Program-made: the position numbers and the translations under genes
In this document: piece after piece, positions 37,077 to 46,139 of the stretch
How the letters are laid out: every line of letters begins with the position of its first letter
Position numbering within the stretch: the first letter of the stretch is position 1
Assembly: GCF_041906005.1 (NCBI RefSeq)
Contig: NZ_JAYRJY010000001.1
Span: forward strand, 2,418,001-2,482,000
Direction of reading: 5' to 3'
Source of the DNA: Ferrovibrio sp041906005
GTDB lineage: Bacteria; Pseudomonadota; Alphaproteobacteria; Ferrovibrionales; Ferrovibrionaceae
DNA length: 64,000 nt
Notes under the pieces: generated by a model
Told to the model about the DNA's origin: nothing
The model's input: only the letters and a program-made list of their open reading frames with translations
Database searches by the model: none

Positions 37077-37102
37077 TCCACTGATAAAACGCCATTCAGT
37101 GG
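37077..37102. promoter_or_regulatory. Inverted repeat in the MarR/Nudix divergent region
   Basis: CCACTGA (37078-37084) and TCAGTGG (37096-37102) form a perfect 7-bp inverted repeat with an 11-base spacer. Further CACTGGG and CCAGTGGG copies lie at about 37046 and 37111, which suggests an operator array for the neighbouring MarR protein. Confidence 0.35.
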
Positions 37103-37192
37103 CTGCTCGTCCAGTGGGAAGCGCAATAATTTCAGGATTGAGAACGACACGCGCTTACAGCGATACTTGATACTTCAAACATCGAAACGGCT

Positions 37193-37729
37193 ATGCAGAA
37201 TCCGAAGAATTATCGATTTTCCCAGCGCATGCCTGAGGGCGACAACCGCGACCGGATGGTCTGCGACGATTGCGGCTGGGTTCACTACGTCAACCCCAAG
37301 GTGGTGGTGGGCGCGGTGATCGGCCATGACGGCAAGATCCTGCTGTGCCGCCGCGCCATCGAGCCGCGCAAGGGCTTCTGGACCATCCCGGCCGGCTATA
37401 TGGAAGAGCGCGAAACCTCCGAGGACGGCGCGGCGCGCGAAGCCAGGGAAGAAGCCTGCGCCGAGATCGCCATCGATGCCCTGCTGGCGGTCTACAACAT
37501 CCCGCGCATCAGCCAGGTGCAACTGATCTACCGCGCCACGCTGGCCTCGCCCGATTTCTCCGCCGGACCGGAATCGCTGGAGGTGCAGTTGTTCGGCTGG
37601 GATGAAATCCCCTGGAACGACCTTGCCTTTCCCTCGGTGCGCTGGGCGCTGCACCATTACCGTGCCGTGCAGGACCGCGAGAGTTTTCCCACCCATACCA
37701 ACCCGCCGGGCGAATTGGGCAATTACTGA
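37193..37729 (+). CDS. Nudix hydrolase with N-terminal zinc ribbon
   Basis: 178 aa. A short N-terminal motif CDDCGWVHYVNPKVVVGAV is the half zinc ribbon seen in NudC/YjaD-like and ADP-ribose-type Nudix proteins. The Nudix box is GYMEERETSEDGAAREAREEACAEI (GX5EX7REUXEEXGU with a Cys for the last Gly). Hydrolysis of a nucleoside diphosphate linked to another moiety is predicted; the substrate is unknown. Confidence 0.9.
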   Translation: MQNPKNYRFSQRMPEGDNRDRMVCDDCGWVHYVNPKVVVGAVIGHDGKILLCRRAIEPRKGFWTIPAGYMEERETSEDGAAREAREEACAEIAIDALLAVYNIPRISQVQLIYRATLASPDFSAGPESLEVQLFGWDEIPWNDLAFPSVRWALHHYRAVQDRESFPTHTNPPGELGNY

Positions 37730-37886
37730 TTCCCCCGACTGCTGATCGACAGGTCTAGAGCGACTCCCGTCGTCGTCTAGCGATTCCATCATTCCGTCAT
37801 CGAAGTGCCGTGAACCGGTCACGGTGCATTCATCGGTATGCAAAACGGCGCGCCTATGGCTTCCCCACGCAACGGGGAAGGGGCCC

Positions 37887-39047
37887 ATGGCCGGAGTCGT
37901 TATCGAGAATATCCGCAAATCCTTTGGCGCCACGCAGGTTCTGAAAGGCGTCTCGCTCGATATTGCCGACCGGGAATTCATGACGCTGGTCGGCCCTTCG
38001 GGGTGTGGCAAAAGCACCCTGTTGCGCATCATCGCCGGCCTGGAACAACAGGACGACGGCGATATCCGCATCGGCGGTGCCAGTGCCGGCCGCAAGCGCG
38101 CTGCCGACCGCGACCTTGCCATGGTGTTCCAATCCTATGCGCTTTATCCGCATCTCACGGCCCGGGACAACATCGCATTGCCGCTGACCATGCGTCGCCT
38201 CACCGCCTGGCAGCGCCTGCCGTTGATCGGCCGCCTGCTGCCCGGTGCGTCTGCTGCCCGCAGTGTGATCGCAGACGAGGTGCGCCGTGTCGCCGAGATT
38301 CTGCGTATCGGTCATCTGCTGGAGCGCAAGCCGGCCCAGCTTTCAGGCGGTCAGCGCCAGCGCGTGGCGCTCGGCCGCGCCATGGTGCGCCATCCGGCCG
38401 CTTTCCTGATGGACGAACCGCTCAGCAACCTGGATGCCAAGCTGCGCGAGCATATGCGCACCGAGATCGCCCAGCTTCATCAGCAGCTTTCCACCACCTT
38501 CATCTACGTCACACACGACCAGGCCGAGGCGATGACCATGTCGGATCGCATCGCGGTGATGATGGACGGCGAAATCCTGCAGGTCGCCGCGCCTGATGTG
38601 ATTTATGCCGATCCGGCCGATCTTCGGGTTGCCGAATTCATCGGCAGCCCGAAGATCAATGTCGTGCCGGCCGAAATCGACGGGGACGGCATCCTGCGGG
38701 TCGGTGCGGCGCGATTCGATATTGCCGCGGCCCTGCCGCCCGGCAGCCAGCTGAAACTGGCCTTCCGGCCGGAAGCAGCCGAGCTGGATGCCAGTTCACC
38801 CGCCACGCTGGGCGGAGTGGTGATCATCCGTGAAAACCTGGGCTCCGACCTGCTGGTGCATGTGCAACTGGATGCCGCTCCTGATCCGGTGATCGTGCGC
38901 CTGCCGGCCCGCCAGGCGGGCGTGCGCGAGAATGACCGTATCGGCCTGCATGTGCCGGCCGACCAGATCCTGCTGTTCGCCGCTGATGGCCGCCGATTGC
39001 GGGTGGTGCCGCGGCAGATCCAGGCGCGGGAGCTGGCCTATGGCTGA
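37887..39047 (+). CDS. ABC transporter ATP-binding protein, UgpC/MalK type
   Basis: 386 aa from ATG 37887, preceded by GGGGAAGGGG. Walker A GPSGCGKST is at about residues 36-44, the signature is LSGGQRQRVALGRAM, Walker B is AFLMDEPLSNLDAKLR, and the C-terminal TOBE/OB domain runs from FIGSPKINVVPAEI onwards. Between the Q-loop and the signature there is an insertion of about 17-20 residues (TAWQRLPLIGRLLPGASAAR) compared with usual UgpC. It overlaps the first permease by eight bases. Confidence 0.9.
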   Translation: MAGVVIENIRKSFGATQVLKGVSLDIADREFMTLVGPSGCGKSTLLRIIAGLEQQDDGDIRIGGASAGRKRAADRDLAMVFQSYALYPHLTARDNIALPLTMRRLTAWQRLPLIGRLLPGASAARSVIADEVRRVAEILRIGHLLERKPAQLSGGQRQRVALGRAMVRHPAAFLMDEPLSNLDAKLREHMRTEIAQLHQQLSTTFIYVTHDQAEAMTMSDRIAVMMDGEILQVAAPDVIYADPADLRVAEFIGSPKINVVPAEIDGDGILRVGAARFDIAAALPPGSQLKLAFRPEAAELDASSPATLGGVVIIRENLGSDLLVHVQLDAAPDPVIVRLPARQAGVRENDRIGLHVPADQILLFAADGRRLRVVPRQIQARELAYG

Positions 39048-39954
39048 GGTCATTTTGCATCGGGCCGCACCGCGGCGCTGGCAGATCGGCGTTGCCGCGA
39101 TGCCCTATCTGCTGGCCGGGCCGGCTTTTGCGCTCATGCTCCTGCTGCTGATCGGGCCGGTGCTGACCGTGCTGCTGCTGTCCTTCACCGATTACCAGCT
39201 CGGCGCGCCCGGGTTTGGATTCATCGGCCTGGAGAATTACACCGAGCTGGCCGGCGAGAAGGTGTTCTGGAAATCGCTGGGCAACACGCTGGCCTATGTC
39301 GGGGTGGTGGTGCCGGCTGCTGTCGGGCTGGGGCTGGGCGTGGCGATGCTGATCGAAAGTGGCCGTTCCTGGCGCGCTTTCTACCGCGCCGCCTTCTTTG
39401 TGCCGGTGATGGCCACGCTGATCGCCATGGCGATCACCTGGGAATTCATGCTGCATCCCCAATTCGGGTTGATCAACCTGATGCTGAAGCCGCTCGGCCT
39501 GGCGCCGCAGAACTGGCTGAACGATCCCAAGCTGGCGCTCTGGGTGCTGGCCGGGATCGGCATCTGGCAATCCTTCGGCTTCAACATGGTGCTGTTCCTT
39601 GCCGGCATCGTCTCGATCCCGAAGCATCTCTACGAGGCAGCCGAGATGGACGGTGCCCGCAGCGGCTGGGACCGTTTCCGCCTGGTCACCTGGCCGATGC
39701 TGGGGCCGGTGACGATGTTCGTGGTGGTGATTACCGCGATCCGCTCCTTCCAGGTCTTCGACACCGTACATGCGCTAACCAAGGGCGGCCCGGTCAAGGC
39801 GACGGAAGTGCTGCTCTACACCATGTATGCCGAGGGCTTTGAATTCCTGCGCTCCGGCTATGCCGCCGCCATCGCCGTCGTCTTCCTGGTCTTCGTGCTG
39901 ATCCTGACCGTGATCAAGGCGCGGCTGCTCGATCGCAAGGTGCATTACGGATGA
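39040..39954 (+). CDS. Carbohydrate/glycerol-phosphate-type ABC permease (UgpA/MalF type)
   Basis: 304 aa from ATG 39040, with six hydrophobic segments. Typical blocks are GPAFALMLLLLIGPVLTVLLLSFTDYQ, FYRAAFFVPVMATLIAMAITWEFMLHPQFGLIN and the coupling loop LYEAAEMDGARSGWDRFRLVTWPMLGP. A four-base overlap joins it to the second permease. Confidence 0.92.
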   Translation: MAEVILHRAAPRRWQIGVAAMPYLLAGPAFALMLLLLIGPVLTVLLLSFTDYQLGAPGFGFIGLENYTELAGEKVFWKSLGNTLAYVGVVVPAAVGLGLGVAMLIESGRSWRAFYRAAFFVPVMATLIAMAITWEFMLHPQFGLINLMLKPLGLAPQNWLNDPKLALWVLAGIGIWQSFGFNMVLFLAGIVSIPKHLYEAAEMDGARSGWDRFRLVTWPMLGPVTMFVVVITAIRSFQVFDTVHALTKGGPVKATEVLLYTMYAEGFEFLRSGYAAAIAVVFLVFVLILTVIKARLLDRKVHYG

Positions 39955-40784
39955 ACACGCATTCCTCCTTTCTTCGCGCGACTCTGCGGCATGGCGTGCT
40001 GCTGGCGGGCGTCGCTGTCGTGCTGCTGCCTTTTGCCTGGATGATCGCCACCTCTCTGAAGCCGGACGCCGAAATCTTCATCAGCGAAATTCGCTGGTGG
40101 CCGCAGACCTTGCACGTCGTGGAAAACTACAGCCAGGCCTTCACCCGGGCGCCGCTGGCACGCTTCCTGCTGAACGGCGTGATCGTCACCGTTTCGATCT
40201 TCGCGCTGCAGGTGTTGGTCGCTCTGCCGGCGGCCTATGCGCTCGCCAAGTTGCGCTTCCGTGGACGCGAGGCGCTGTTTGCCTTGGTGCTGCTCTGCCT
40301 GCTGATCCCGCCGCATGCCATCGCGGTGCCACTGTTCCTGCTGTTCCATCACCTGGGCATCCTCGACAGCTACGCCGCATTGATCGTGCCCTGGGTCATA
40401 TCGGTCTTCGGCATCTTCCTGATGCGCCAGTTCTTCATGACCGTGCCCGACGACCTGATCGATGCGGCCCGCATGGACGGCATGTCGGAATTCGCCATCG
40501 TCTGGCGCGTCATGCTGCCCACCGCCATTCCCGCGATCACCGCCTTTGGCATCTTCTCGGTGATCGCGCACTGGAACGACTATTTCTGGCCGCTGATCGC
40601 GCTGAACAGCGAGCAGTATTACACCCCGCCGCTCGGCGTCATCAGCTTCCGCAACCAGGAGGCCGGCACGTCCTATGGACCGCTGATGGCGGCGGCCACC
40701 GTGATCATCGCCCCCCTCGTGGTCGCCTTCCTGGTGGCCCAGCGCCGCTTCATCGAAGGCATTGCATTCACCGGCCTCAAATAG
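39951..40784 (+). CDS. Carbohydrate/glycerol-phosphate-type ABC permease (UgpE/MalG type)
   Basis: 277 aa, six segments. MalG-type blocks are LLPFAWMIATSLKPDAEIF, LPAAYALAKLRFRGREALF, and the coupling loop DDLIDAARMDGMSEFAIVWRVMLPTAIPAI, followed by FSVIAHWNDYFWPLI. Partner of the upstream permease. Confidence 0.93.
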   Translation: MNTHSSFLRATLRHGVLLAGVAVVLLPFAWMIATSLKPDAEIFISEIRWWPQTLHVVENYSQAFTRAPLARFLLNGVIVTVSIFALQVLVALPAAYALAKLRFRGREALFALVLLCLLIPPHAIAVPLFLLFHHLGILDSYAALIVPWVISVFGIFLMRQFFMTVPDDLIDAARMDGMSEFAIVWRVMLPTAIPAITAFGIFSVIAHWNDYFWPLIALNSEQYYTPPLGVISFRNQEAGTSYGPLMAAATVIIAPLVVAFLVAQRRFIEGIAFTGLK

Positions 40785-40809
40785 GCTGCAACAGAAGAGG
40801 AGAGACCCT

Positions 40810-42072
40810 ATGCGTAAAATCTTCATGGCGGCGGCCGCTGCCCTGATGGCGGTATCCACCGCCCAGGCCACCGAGATCGTGATCCAGTATCCTTATGGCG
40901 AGCTGTTCAACGGCACGCATCAGCAGATCGCCGCTGAATTCGCCAAGAAGCACCCCGAGATCAAGGTCAGCTTCCGGGCGCCGTACGATTCCTATGAGGA
41001 AGCGACGCAGAAAATCCTGCGCGAGTCGATCACCAAGCAGATGCCCGATATCACCTTCCAGGGTCTGAACCGCATCCGCATCATGGTGGATCGCAACATC
41101 GCCGTGCCGCTGGATGATTTCATCAAGGCCGAGAAGAACTTCGAGACCGAAGGCTTTCACCAGGCGATGTTCGATATCGGCACGCAGCAGGGCAAGGTTT
41201 ATGCACTGCCCTTCGCCATCTCCCTGCCCATCGCCTATTACAATCTCGATCTCGTGAAACAGGCTGGCGGCGACCCGAACAACCTGCCTAGGACCTGGGA
41301 CGAGGTCTTTGCACTGGCGAAGAAGATCAAGGCGCTGGGCGGTGACGTCAACGGCGCCACCATCGCCTGGGACATCACCGGCAACTGGCTGTGGCAGGCT
41401 CCGGTCTTCAGCCAGGGCGGCGAGATGCTGAACAAGGATGAAAGCAAGGTGGCCTTCGACGGCCCCGAAGGCCAGTTCGCCATCAATGTCTTTTCGCGCT
41501 TCGTCAAGGAGGCCCAGATGCCGAACCTGACGCAGCCGGAAATGCGTGCCGCCTTCGCCGCCGGCAAGACCGGTATCCACATCACCTCCACCTCGGATCT
41601 GGCCAAGGTGACCGAGATGGTCGCCGGCAAGTTCCAGCTCAAGACCCACGCCTTCCCGGATGTGAAGCCGGGTGTCGGCCGCCTGCCTGCCGGCGGCAAT
41701 CTGGGCGTGATCACCGCCACCGATCCGGCCAAGCGCAAGGCCGCCTGGGAGGTGATGAAGTTCTGGCACGGTGCCGAAGGCGCGGCGATCATGGCCAAGA
41801 CCACGGGCTACATGCCGCCGAACAAGAAGGCCAACGACGTCTATCTCAAGGACTTCTACGAGAAGAACCCGAACAACTACACCGCGGTCAGCCAGCTTGG
41901 CCTGCTCACCAAGTGGTATGCCTTTCCGGGCGAGAACGGCCTGAAGATCACCGACGTGATCAAGGATCACCTGCAGTCGATCGTGAACGGCCAGCGCGCC
42001 GGTGAACCGCAGGCGGTGCTGAAGGACATGAGCCGCGACGTGCAAAAACTGCTGCCGAAGACGCGTTCGTGA
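40810..42072 (+). CDS. Extracellular substrate-binding protein, family 1 (UgpB-like)
   Basis: 420 aa from ATG 40810 (AGAGGAGAGACC upstream). The Sec signal MRKIFMAAAAALMAVSTAQAT is followed by a cluster-B binding fold: IAAEFAKKHPEIKVSF, PYDSYEEATQKILRES, LPFAISLPIAYYNLDLVKQAGGDPNNLPRTWDEVFALAKKI and KTTGYMPPNKKA. The UgpCAEB order and the phosphodiesterase gene downstream suggest glycerol-3-phosphate or a glycerophosphodiester as ligand; a sugar is also possible. Reading downstream there is a strong hairpin before the next gene. Confidence 0.9.
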   Translation: MRKIFMAAAAALMAVSTAQATEIVIQYPYGELFNGTHQQIAAEFAKKHPEIKVSFRAPYDSYEEATQKILRESITKQMPDITFQGLNRIRIMVDRNIAVPLDDFIKAEKNFETEGFHQAMFDIGTQQGKVYALPFAISLPIAYYNLDLVKQAGGDPNNLPRTWDEVFALAKKIKALGGDVNGATIAWDITGNWLWQAPVFSQGGEMLNKDESKVAFDGPEGQFAINVFSRFVKEAQMPNLTQPEMRAAFAAGKTGIHITSTSDLAKVTEMVAGKFQLKTHAFPDVKPGVGRLPAGGNLGVITATDPAKRKAAWEVMKFWHGAEGAAIMAKTTGYMPPNKKANDVYLKDFYEKNPNNYTAVSQLGLLTKWYAFPGENGLKITDVIKDHLQSIVNGQRAGEPQAVLKDMSRDVQKLLPKTRS

Positions 42073-42083
42073 CCTGACCATAT

Positions 42084-42113
42084 GGGCGGGGCGGCCGTAA
42101 AGCCGCTCCGCCC
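42084..42113 (+). terminator. 12-bp hairpin after the UgpB-like gene
   Basis: GGGCGGGGCGGC (42084-42095) pairs with GCCGCTCCGCCC (42102-42113) with one G-T pair and a six-base loop; the tail TTCTGCTTT is only moderately T-rich. A partial terminator or 3'-end stabiliser for the binding-protein mRNA. Confidence 0.6.
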
Positions 42114-42137
42114 TTCTGCTTTGCGAAAGGCTGCTGT

Positions 42138-42986
42138 ATGACCAAGCTGATCCATATCACCGACACCCATCTTGTCGAACCCGGCCGCCTGCTTTACGGC
42201 CTCGATCCGCAGGCGCGCCTGGCGGCGGCGGTGGACGATATCAACCGCAACCATGCCGATGCCGCCCTGGTGGTGATCACCGGCGACCTGACCCATTGGG
42301 GCGAAGGCATCGCCTACGAGGCTTTGCGCGATGTGTTGGACGACCTGATCCCGCCCTGCATCCCGCTGCTGGGCAATCACGACGACCGCCCGACTTTCCG
42401 CAAGGTGTTTCCCAACGCGCCGGTGGACGAGAATGGGTTCATCCAGGGTCGTCATGACCTGGCCGAGGGGCGCTTGCTGTTCCTCGATACCAACCAGCCG
42501 GGCACCCATGCCGGCTGGTATTGCGAGCAGCGGCAGGATTGGTTGCGCCGTCAGCTTGCCGCCGCTGGCGACAGGCCGCTCTTCGTGTTCATGCACCATC
42601 CGCCTTTCGAGGTCGGCATCGGCCCGATGGACAGCATCGGCCTGATCCAGCGCGAGCAGGTGGCGGCCCTGATGCGGCCGCATCGCCAGAATCTGCGGCA
42701 TGTGTTCTTCGGCCATGTGCATCGGCCGATTGTCGGTAGCTGGATGGGGGTGCCGTTTTCCACCATGCGGGCCACCAACCATCAGGTCTGGCTGGATTTC
42801 CGGGCCGAACAGCTTGCCGCCGTTCCCGGCAGCCACGAACCGCCGGCCTATGCCGTGGTGTTCCTGCGCGACGAGGACGTGGTGATCCATTTCCACGATT
42901 ATCTGGACGACAGCCGCAAGTTCCCGCTGGGCGGTCAGACCCAGAACGAGCGCGACTACGCTTACACTTTCGAACCGGCGGAATGA
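42138..42986 (+). CDS. Metallophosphodiesterase, GpdQ/CpdA-like
   Basis: 282 aa. The class III cyclic-nucleotide/glycerophospho-diesterase motifs are all present: ITDTHL (Asp8, His10), GDLTHWG, LLGNHDDRP, MHHPPF and GHVHRP. The arrangement LYGLDPQARLAAAVDDIN and GHVH resembles glycerophosphodiesterase GpdQ as well as cAMP phosphodiesterase CpdA. No signal peptide is seen. Directly behind a UgpB-like gene, cleavage of imported glycerophosphodiesters is the most economical guess. The gene ends nine bases from the convergent ftsY. Confidence 0.83.
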   Translation: MTKLIHITDTHLVEPGRLLYGLDPQARLAAAVDDINRNHADAALVVITGDLTHWGEGIAYEALRDVLDDLIPPCIPLLGNHDDRPTFRKVFPNAPVDENGFIQGRHDLAEGRLLFLDTNQPGTHAGWYCEQRQDWLRRQLAAAGDRPLFVFMHHPPFEVGIGPMDSIGLIQREQVAALMRPHRQNLRHVFFGHVHRPIVGSWMGVPFSTMRATNHQVWLDFRAEQLAAVPGSHEPPAYAVVFLRDEDVVIHFHDYLDDSRKFPLGGQTQNERDYAYTFEPAE

Positions 42987-42995
42987 TCCGTCCAG

Positions 42996-43955
42996 CTACT
43001 GGCCGGGCTGTTCCAGTCCGGCCAGTGCGCGGGCAAAACCCGTGGCCGAGAAGGGTTGCAGATCGGCGGCTTGTTCGCCGACGCCGATGTAATGCACCGG
43101 CAGGCCGAATTTATCGGCAATCGCCACCAGCACGCCGCCGCGCGCCGTGCCGTCCAGCTTGGTCACCACCAGGCCGGTTACCGCGCAGATTTCCTTGAAG
43201 GTTGCCACCTGGCTGATGGCGTTCTGCCCTGTGGTGGCATCCAGCACCAGCAGCACATGATGTGGTGCCTCGGGCACCTGCTTCTTCAGCACGCGCACGA
43301 TCTTGGCCAGTTCGCCCATCAGGTCGGCCTTGTTCTGCAGGCGGCCGGCGGTGTCGATCAGCAGCACGTCGGTCTTCTGTTCGCGTGCCTGGGCCAGGGC
43401 ATCGAACGCCAGGCCGGCGGCGTCGCTGCCGGTCTCGCGCGCCAGCACCGGCGCGCCAACGCGGTCACCCCACACCTTGAGCTGCTCGATGGCGGCGGCG
43501 CGGAAGGTATCGCCGGCGGCCAGCATCACGCTTTTGCCATCCTCGCGCAGGCGGGCGGCGATTTTGCCGATGGTCGTGGTCTTGCCCACGCCATTCACAC
43601 CCACCACCAGCACCACCTGCGGCGTATCGCCCTCCAGGGCCAGGGGTCGTTCCACCGGCTGCAGCAGGCCGGCGACGGATTCGGCCAGCGCGGCGCGAAC
43701 TTCCTCAGGCGAGATGTCTTTCTCGAAGCGGTCCTTGGCGATCTCCTTCACGATCCGGGCGGCCGTGGTCACGCCCAGATCGGCCTTGATCAGCGTTTCC
43801 TCCAGATCGTCCAGCGCCTCCTGGTCCAGCTTGCGCTTGGTGAAGAGCGCGCCAATCTGCTCACCCAGTTGGCCGGCCGACCGTGACAGGCCGGCTTTCA
43901 GGCGGCTGAACCAGCCCGGTTTTTTCTCGGTCGTATTGTTCCCGGCCTCGCTCAT
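42996..43955 (-). CDS. ftsY: Signal recognition particle receptor FtsY
   Basis: 319 aa from ATG 43955, which overlaps the mtaB stop (ATGA); a further in-frame ATG at 43970 is less likely. NG domain: VVLVVGVNGVGKTTTIGKIAARL (P-loop), DTAGRLQNKADLM, TKLDGTARGG and the closing GVGEQAADLQPF. The acidic A domain of E. coli FtsY is absent, as usual in alphaproteobacteria. GTPase docking receptor for SRP-ribosome complexes at the inner membrane. Confidence 0.97.
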   Translation of the reverse strand: MSEAGNNTTEKKPGWFSRLKAGLSRSAGQLGEQIGALFTKRKLDQEALDDLEETLIKADLGVTTAARIVKEIAKDRFEKDISPEEVRAALAESVAGLLQPVERPLALEGDTPQVVLVVGVNGVGKTTTIGKIAARLREDGKSVMLAAGDTFRAAAIEQLKVWGDRVGAPVLARETGSDAAGLAFDALAQAREQKTDVLLIDTAGRLQNKADLMGELAKIVRVLKKQVPEAPHHVLLVLDATTGQNAISQVATFKEICAVTGLVVTKLDGTARGGVLVAIADKFGLPVHYIGVGEQAADLQPFSATGFARALAGLEQPGQ

Positions 43956-45205
43956 GCGGCCTCCAGCCATAACTTGCCGTCATGCGCCGCCGCGATGCGC
44001 GCGGTGACGATGCTGCCTTTTTCCATGCTGTTCGGCAGGATCACCGGCGCATAGGTTTCATCGCGGCCCAGGCCCTGTTGTTCCACCAGGATGCTGGCCG
44101 CGCTGCCGATGCGGCTGTTGAGAAAACGGTTCAGCGCATGGTCTGCGCGGTGGCGCAGGTCTGCGGCGCGCGCCCGGCGCAGTTCGACGGGCAGCTGCGG
44201 CATGCGCGCGGCCGGCGTGCCGGGGCGTGGCGAATAGGGGAAGACGTGCACGAAGGCAAGTCCGGCTTCGTCGATCAGCTCCGCGCTGCGTTGGAATGCG
44301 CCGTCGCTTTCGGTCGGAAAGCCGGCGATCAGGTCGGCGCCCAGCGCGATGCCGGGGCGCAGGGCCTGCAGCCTTGCCGCGGCGTCCAGTGCCTGCTGGC
44401 GGCTATGCCGCCGCTTCATGCGTTTCAGGATCAGGTCGTCGCCAGCCTGCAGACTCATATGCGCATGCGGCATCACGCGCGGTTCGTCGGCATAAAGCCG
44501 GAACAAATCCTCGTCGATCTCGGCCGGGTCGAGCGAGGAGAAACGCAGCCGTTCGATCTGCGGCACCAGATCCAGCAGCCGCCGCGTCGCCTGGCCCAGT
44601 GTCGGCCGGCCGGGCAGGTCATGGCCGTAGGAGGTAATGTCCACGCCGGTCAGCACGAATTCGCGATAGCCGCGCGCGGCCATGGCACGCGCCTGATCCA
44701 CCACGGCGCCCAGCGGCAGCGAGCGGCTCGGGCCGCGACCATAGGGGATGATGCAGAAGGTGCAGCGATGGTCGCAGCCCTGCTGGATTTCCAGATAGGC
44801 GCGCGGCCGGCCGGGAAAATGGCTGACGGCGGGCAGGGCGGGCGGCGTATCGGTCTGGATGTCGCCAACGCTGATACGCGGCGCGGCGACGCCGATGTCG
44901 CGCCAGGCATCGACGCCCAGCTTCTCGCGGTTGCCGATCACATGATCCACTTCGCTCATGGCGGCGAAGCCGGCGGCATTCACCTGGGCGGCGCAGCCGG
45001 TGACGACGATGCGGGCATCGGGCCGTTCGCGGCGCAGGCGGCGGATCGCCTGGCGCGCCTGTTTCTCGGCTTCCGCCGTCACCGCGCAGGTATTGACGAC
45101 CACCACGTCGTCGCGGCCCAGCTTGTCGAGCAGACTGCGGATCGCCTCGCCTTCATAGGCATTCAGGCGACAGCCGAAATTCAGTACGGAGGTTTTATCC
45201 GCCAT
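43952..45205 (-). CDS. mtaB: tRNA t6A37 methylthiotransferase MtaB
   Basis: 417 aa radical-SAM enzyme that converts t6A37 to ms2t6A37 in tRNA. The N-terminal UPF0004 domain holds three cluster cysteines (NFGCRLNAYEG, VVNTCAVTAEAE, VTGCAAQV). The radical-SAM triad is QGCDHRCTFCIIPYGRG. A TRAM-like C-terminus follows. It lies three bases after dapF and overlaps ftsY, giving dapF-mtaB-ftsY, an order common in alphaproteobacteria. Confidence 0.95.
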   Translation of the reverse strand: MADKTSVLNFGCRLNAYEGEAIRSLLDKLGRDDVVVVNTCAVTAEAEKQARQAIRRLRRERPDARIVVTGCAAQVNAAGFAAMSEVDHVIGNREKLGVDAWRDIGVAAPRISVGDIQTDTPPALPAVSHFPGRPRAYLEIQQGCDHRCTFCIIPYGRGPSRSLPLGAVVDQARAMAARGYREFVLTGVDITSYGHDLPGRPTLGQATRRLLDLVPQIERLRFSSLDPAEIDEDLFRLYADEPRVMPHAHMSLQAGDDLILKRMKRRHSRQQALDAAARLQALRPGIALGADLIAGFPTESDGAFQRSAELIDEAGLAFVHVFPYSPRPGTPAARMPQLPVELRRARAADLRHRADHALNRFLNSRIGSAASILVEQQGLGRDETYAPVILPNSMEKGSIVTARIAAAHDGKLWLEAA

Positions 45206-45208
45206 GCC

Positions 45209-46060
45209 TCAGGCGGCGTCCACTGCGGTCCAGAAGCTGGGCGGGATTTCGCCGCGAAAGGCCTCGGCGGCCGGACCGGTCATGTAGATGTGGTTGTCGG
45301 CCGCCCATTCGATGGTCAGCGTGCCGCCATCGAGGATGATCGCGGCCTTGCGTTCGGCCAGATCGCGGCGTGCGGCGGCAACCAGCGTGGCGCAGGCGCC
45401 GGTGCCGCAGGCGCGCGTGATGCCGGCGCCGCGTTCCCAGACCCGCATGCGAATCTGCGTGCGGTCGATCATCTGGGCGAATTCCACGTTGATGCGTTGC
45501 GGGAATAAAGGATCGTGCTCGATCTTGGGTCCGATCTCGGCCAACGGCACGGTTTCGGCATCAGGCACGAAAAACACCACATGCGGATTGCCCACATTCA
45601 CGGCGCCGGGATGGCTGAAGCCGCCAAAGCTGTAATCCATGCGCAGGGTGTTCATCTCGCGTGCCAGCGGGATGGCCTGCCAGTCGAAACGCGGCTCGCC
45701 CATATCCACCGTGATCTGTCCCTGGGCGCCGCCGCGTGCCTGCAGCCAGCCGCCCAGCGTATCGATGCTCACGGCTTCGCGGCCATTTTCCTGCATCAGC
45801 AGGCTGGCGACACAGCGCGCCGCATTGCCGCAGGATTCCACCTCGCCGCCATCGGCATTGTGGATGCGCATGAAGGCATCCGCCTTGTCTGACCGTTCGA
45901 TGGTGATCATCTGGTCGAAACCCACGCCGCGCCGGCGGTCGCCCAGCAGCCGCACCGCCGCCAGATCCAGCGGCAGCGGATGGGCACGGGCGTCCAGCAC
46001 GACGAAATCGTTGCCGAGGCCGTGCATCTTGACGAAAGGAAGGGCGGTGGTCGGGTGCAT
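45209..46060 (-). CDS. dapF: Diaminopimelate epimerase
   Basis: 283 aa; converts LL- to meso-diaminopimelate for lysine and peptidoglycan. The two catalytic cysteines are in ESCGNAARCVA and RACGTGACATLVAA. The N-terminus FVKMHGLGNDFVVLDAR is diagnostic. It leads the dapF-mtaB-ftsY run. Confidence 0.97.
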   Translation of the reverse strand: MHPTTALPFVKMHGLGNDFVVLDARAHPLPLDLAAVRLLGDRRRGVGFDQMITIERSDKADAFMRIHNADGGEVESCGNAARCVASLLMQENGREAVSIDTLGGWLQARGGAQGQITVDMGEPRFDWQAIPLAREMNTLRMDYSFGGFSHPGAVNVGNPHVVFFVPDAETVPLAEIGPKIEHDPLFPQRINVEFAQMIDRTQIRMRVWERGAGITRACGTGACATLVAAARRDLAERKAAIILDGGTLTIEWAADNHIYMTGPAAEAFRGEIPPSFWTAVDAA

Positions 46061-46139
46061 GGCGGGGTTATAGGGCGGGGGAACCGGGGTGTCCAGAACG
46101 GCCCGCCCCGGGACGGGGATCGGGGCCGGAAAAACGGGG

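Noticed and set aside
37785..37815. Possible Pho box before the Ugp-like operon (CCATCATTCCGTCAT)
   Set aside because: The half sites are eight bases apart instead of 11 and match poorly when forced to the right spacing.
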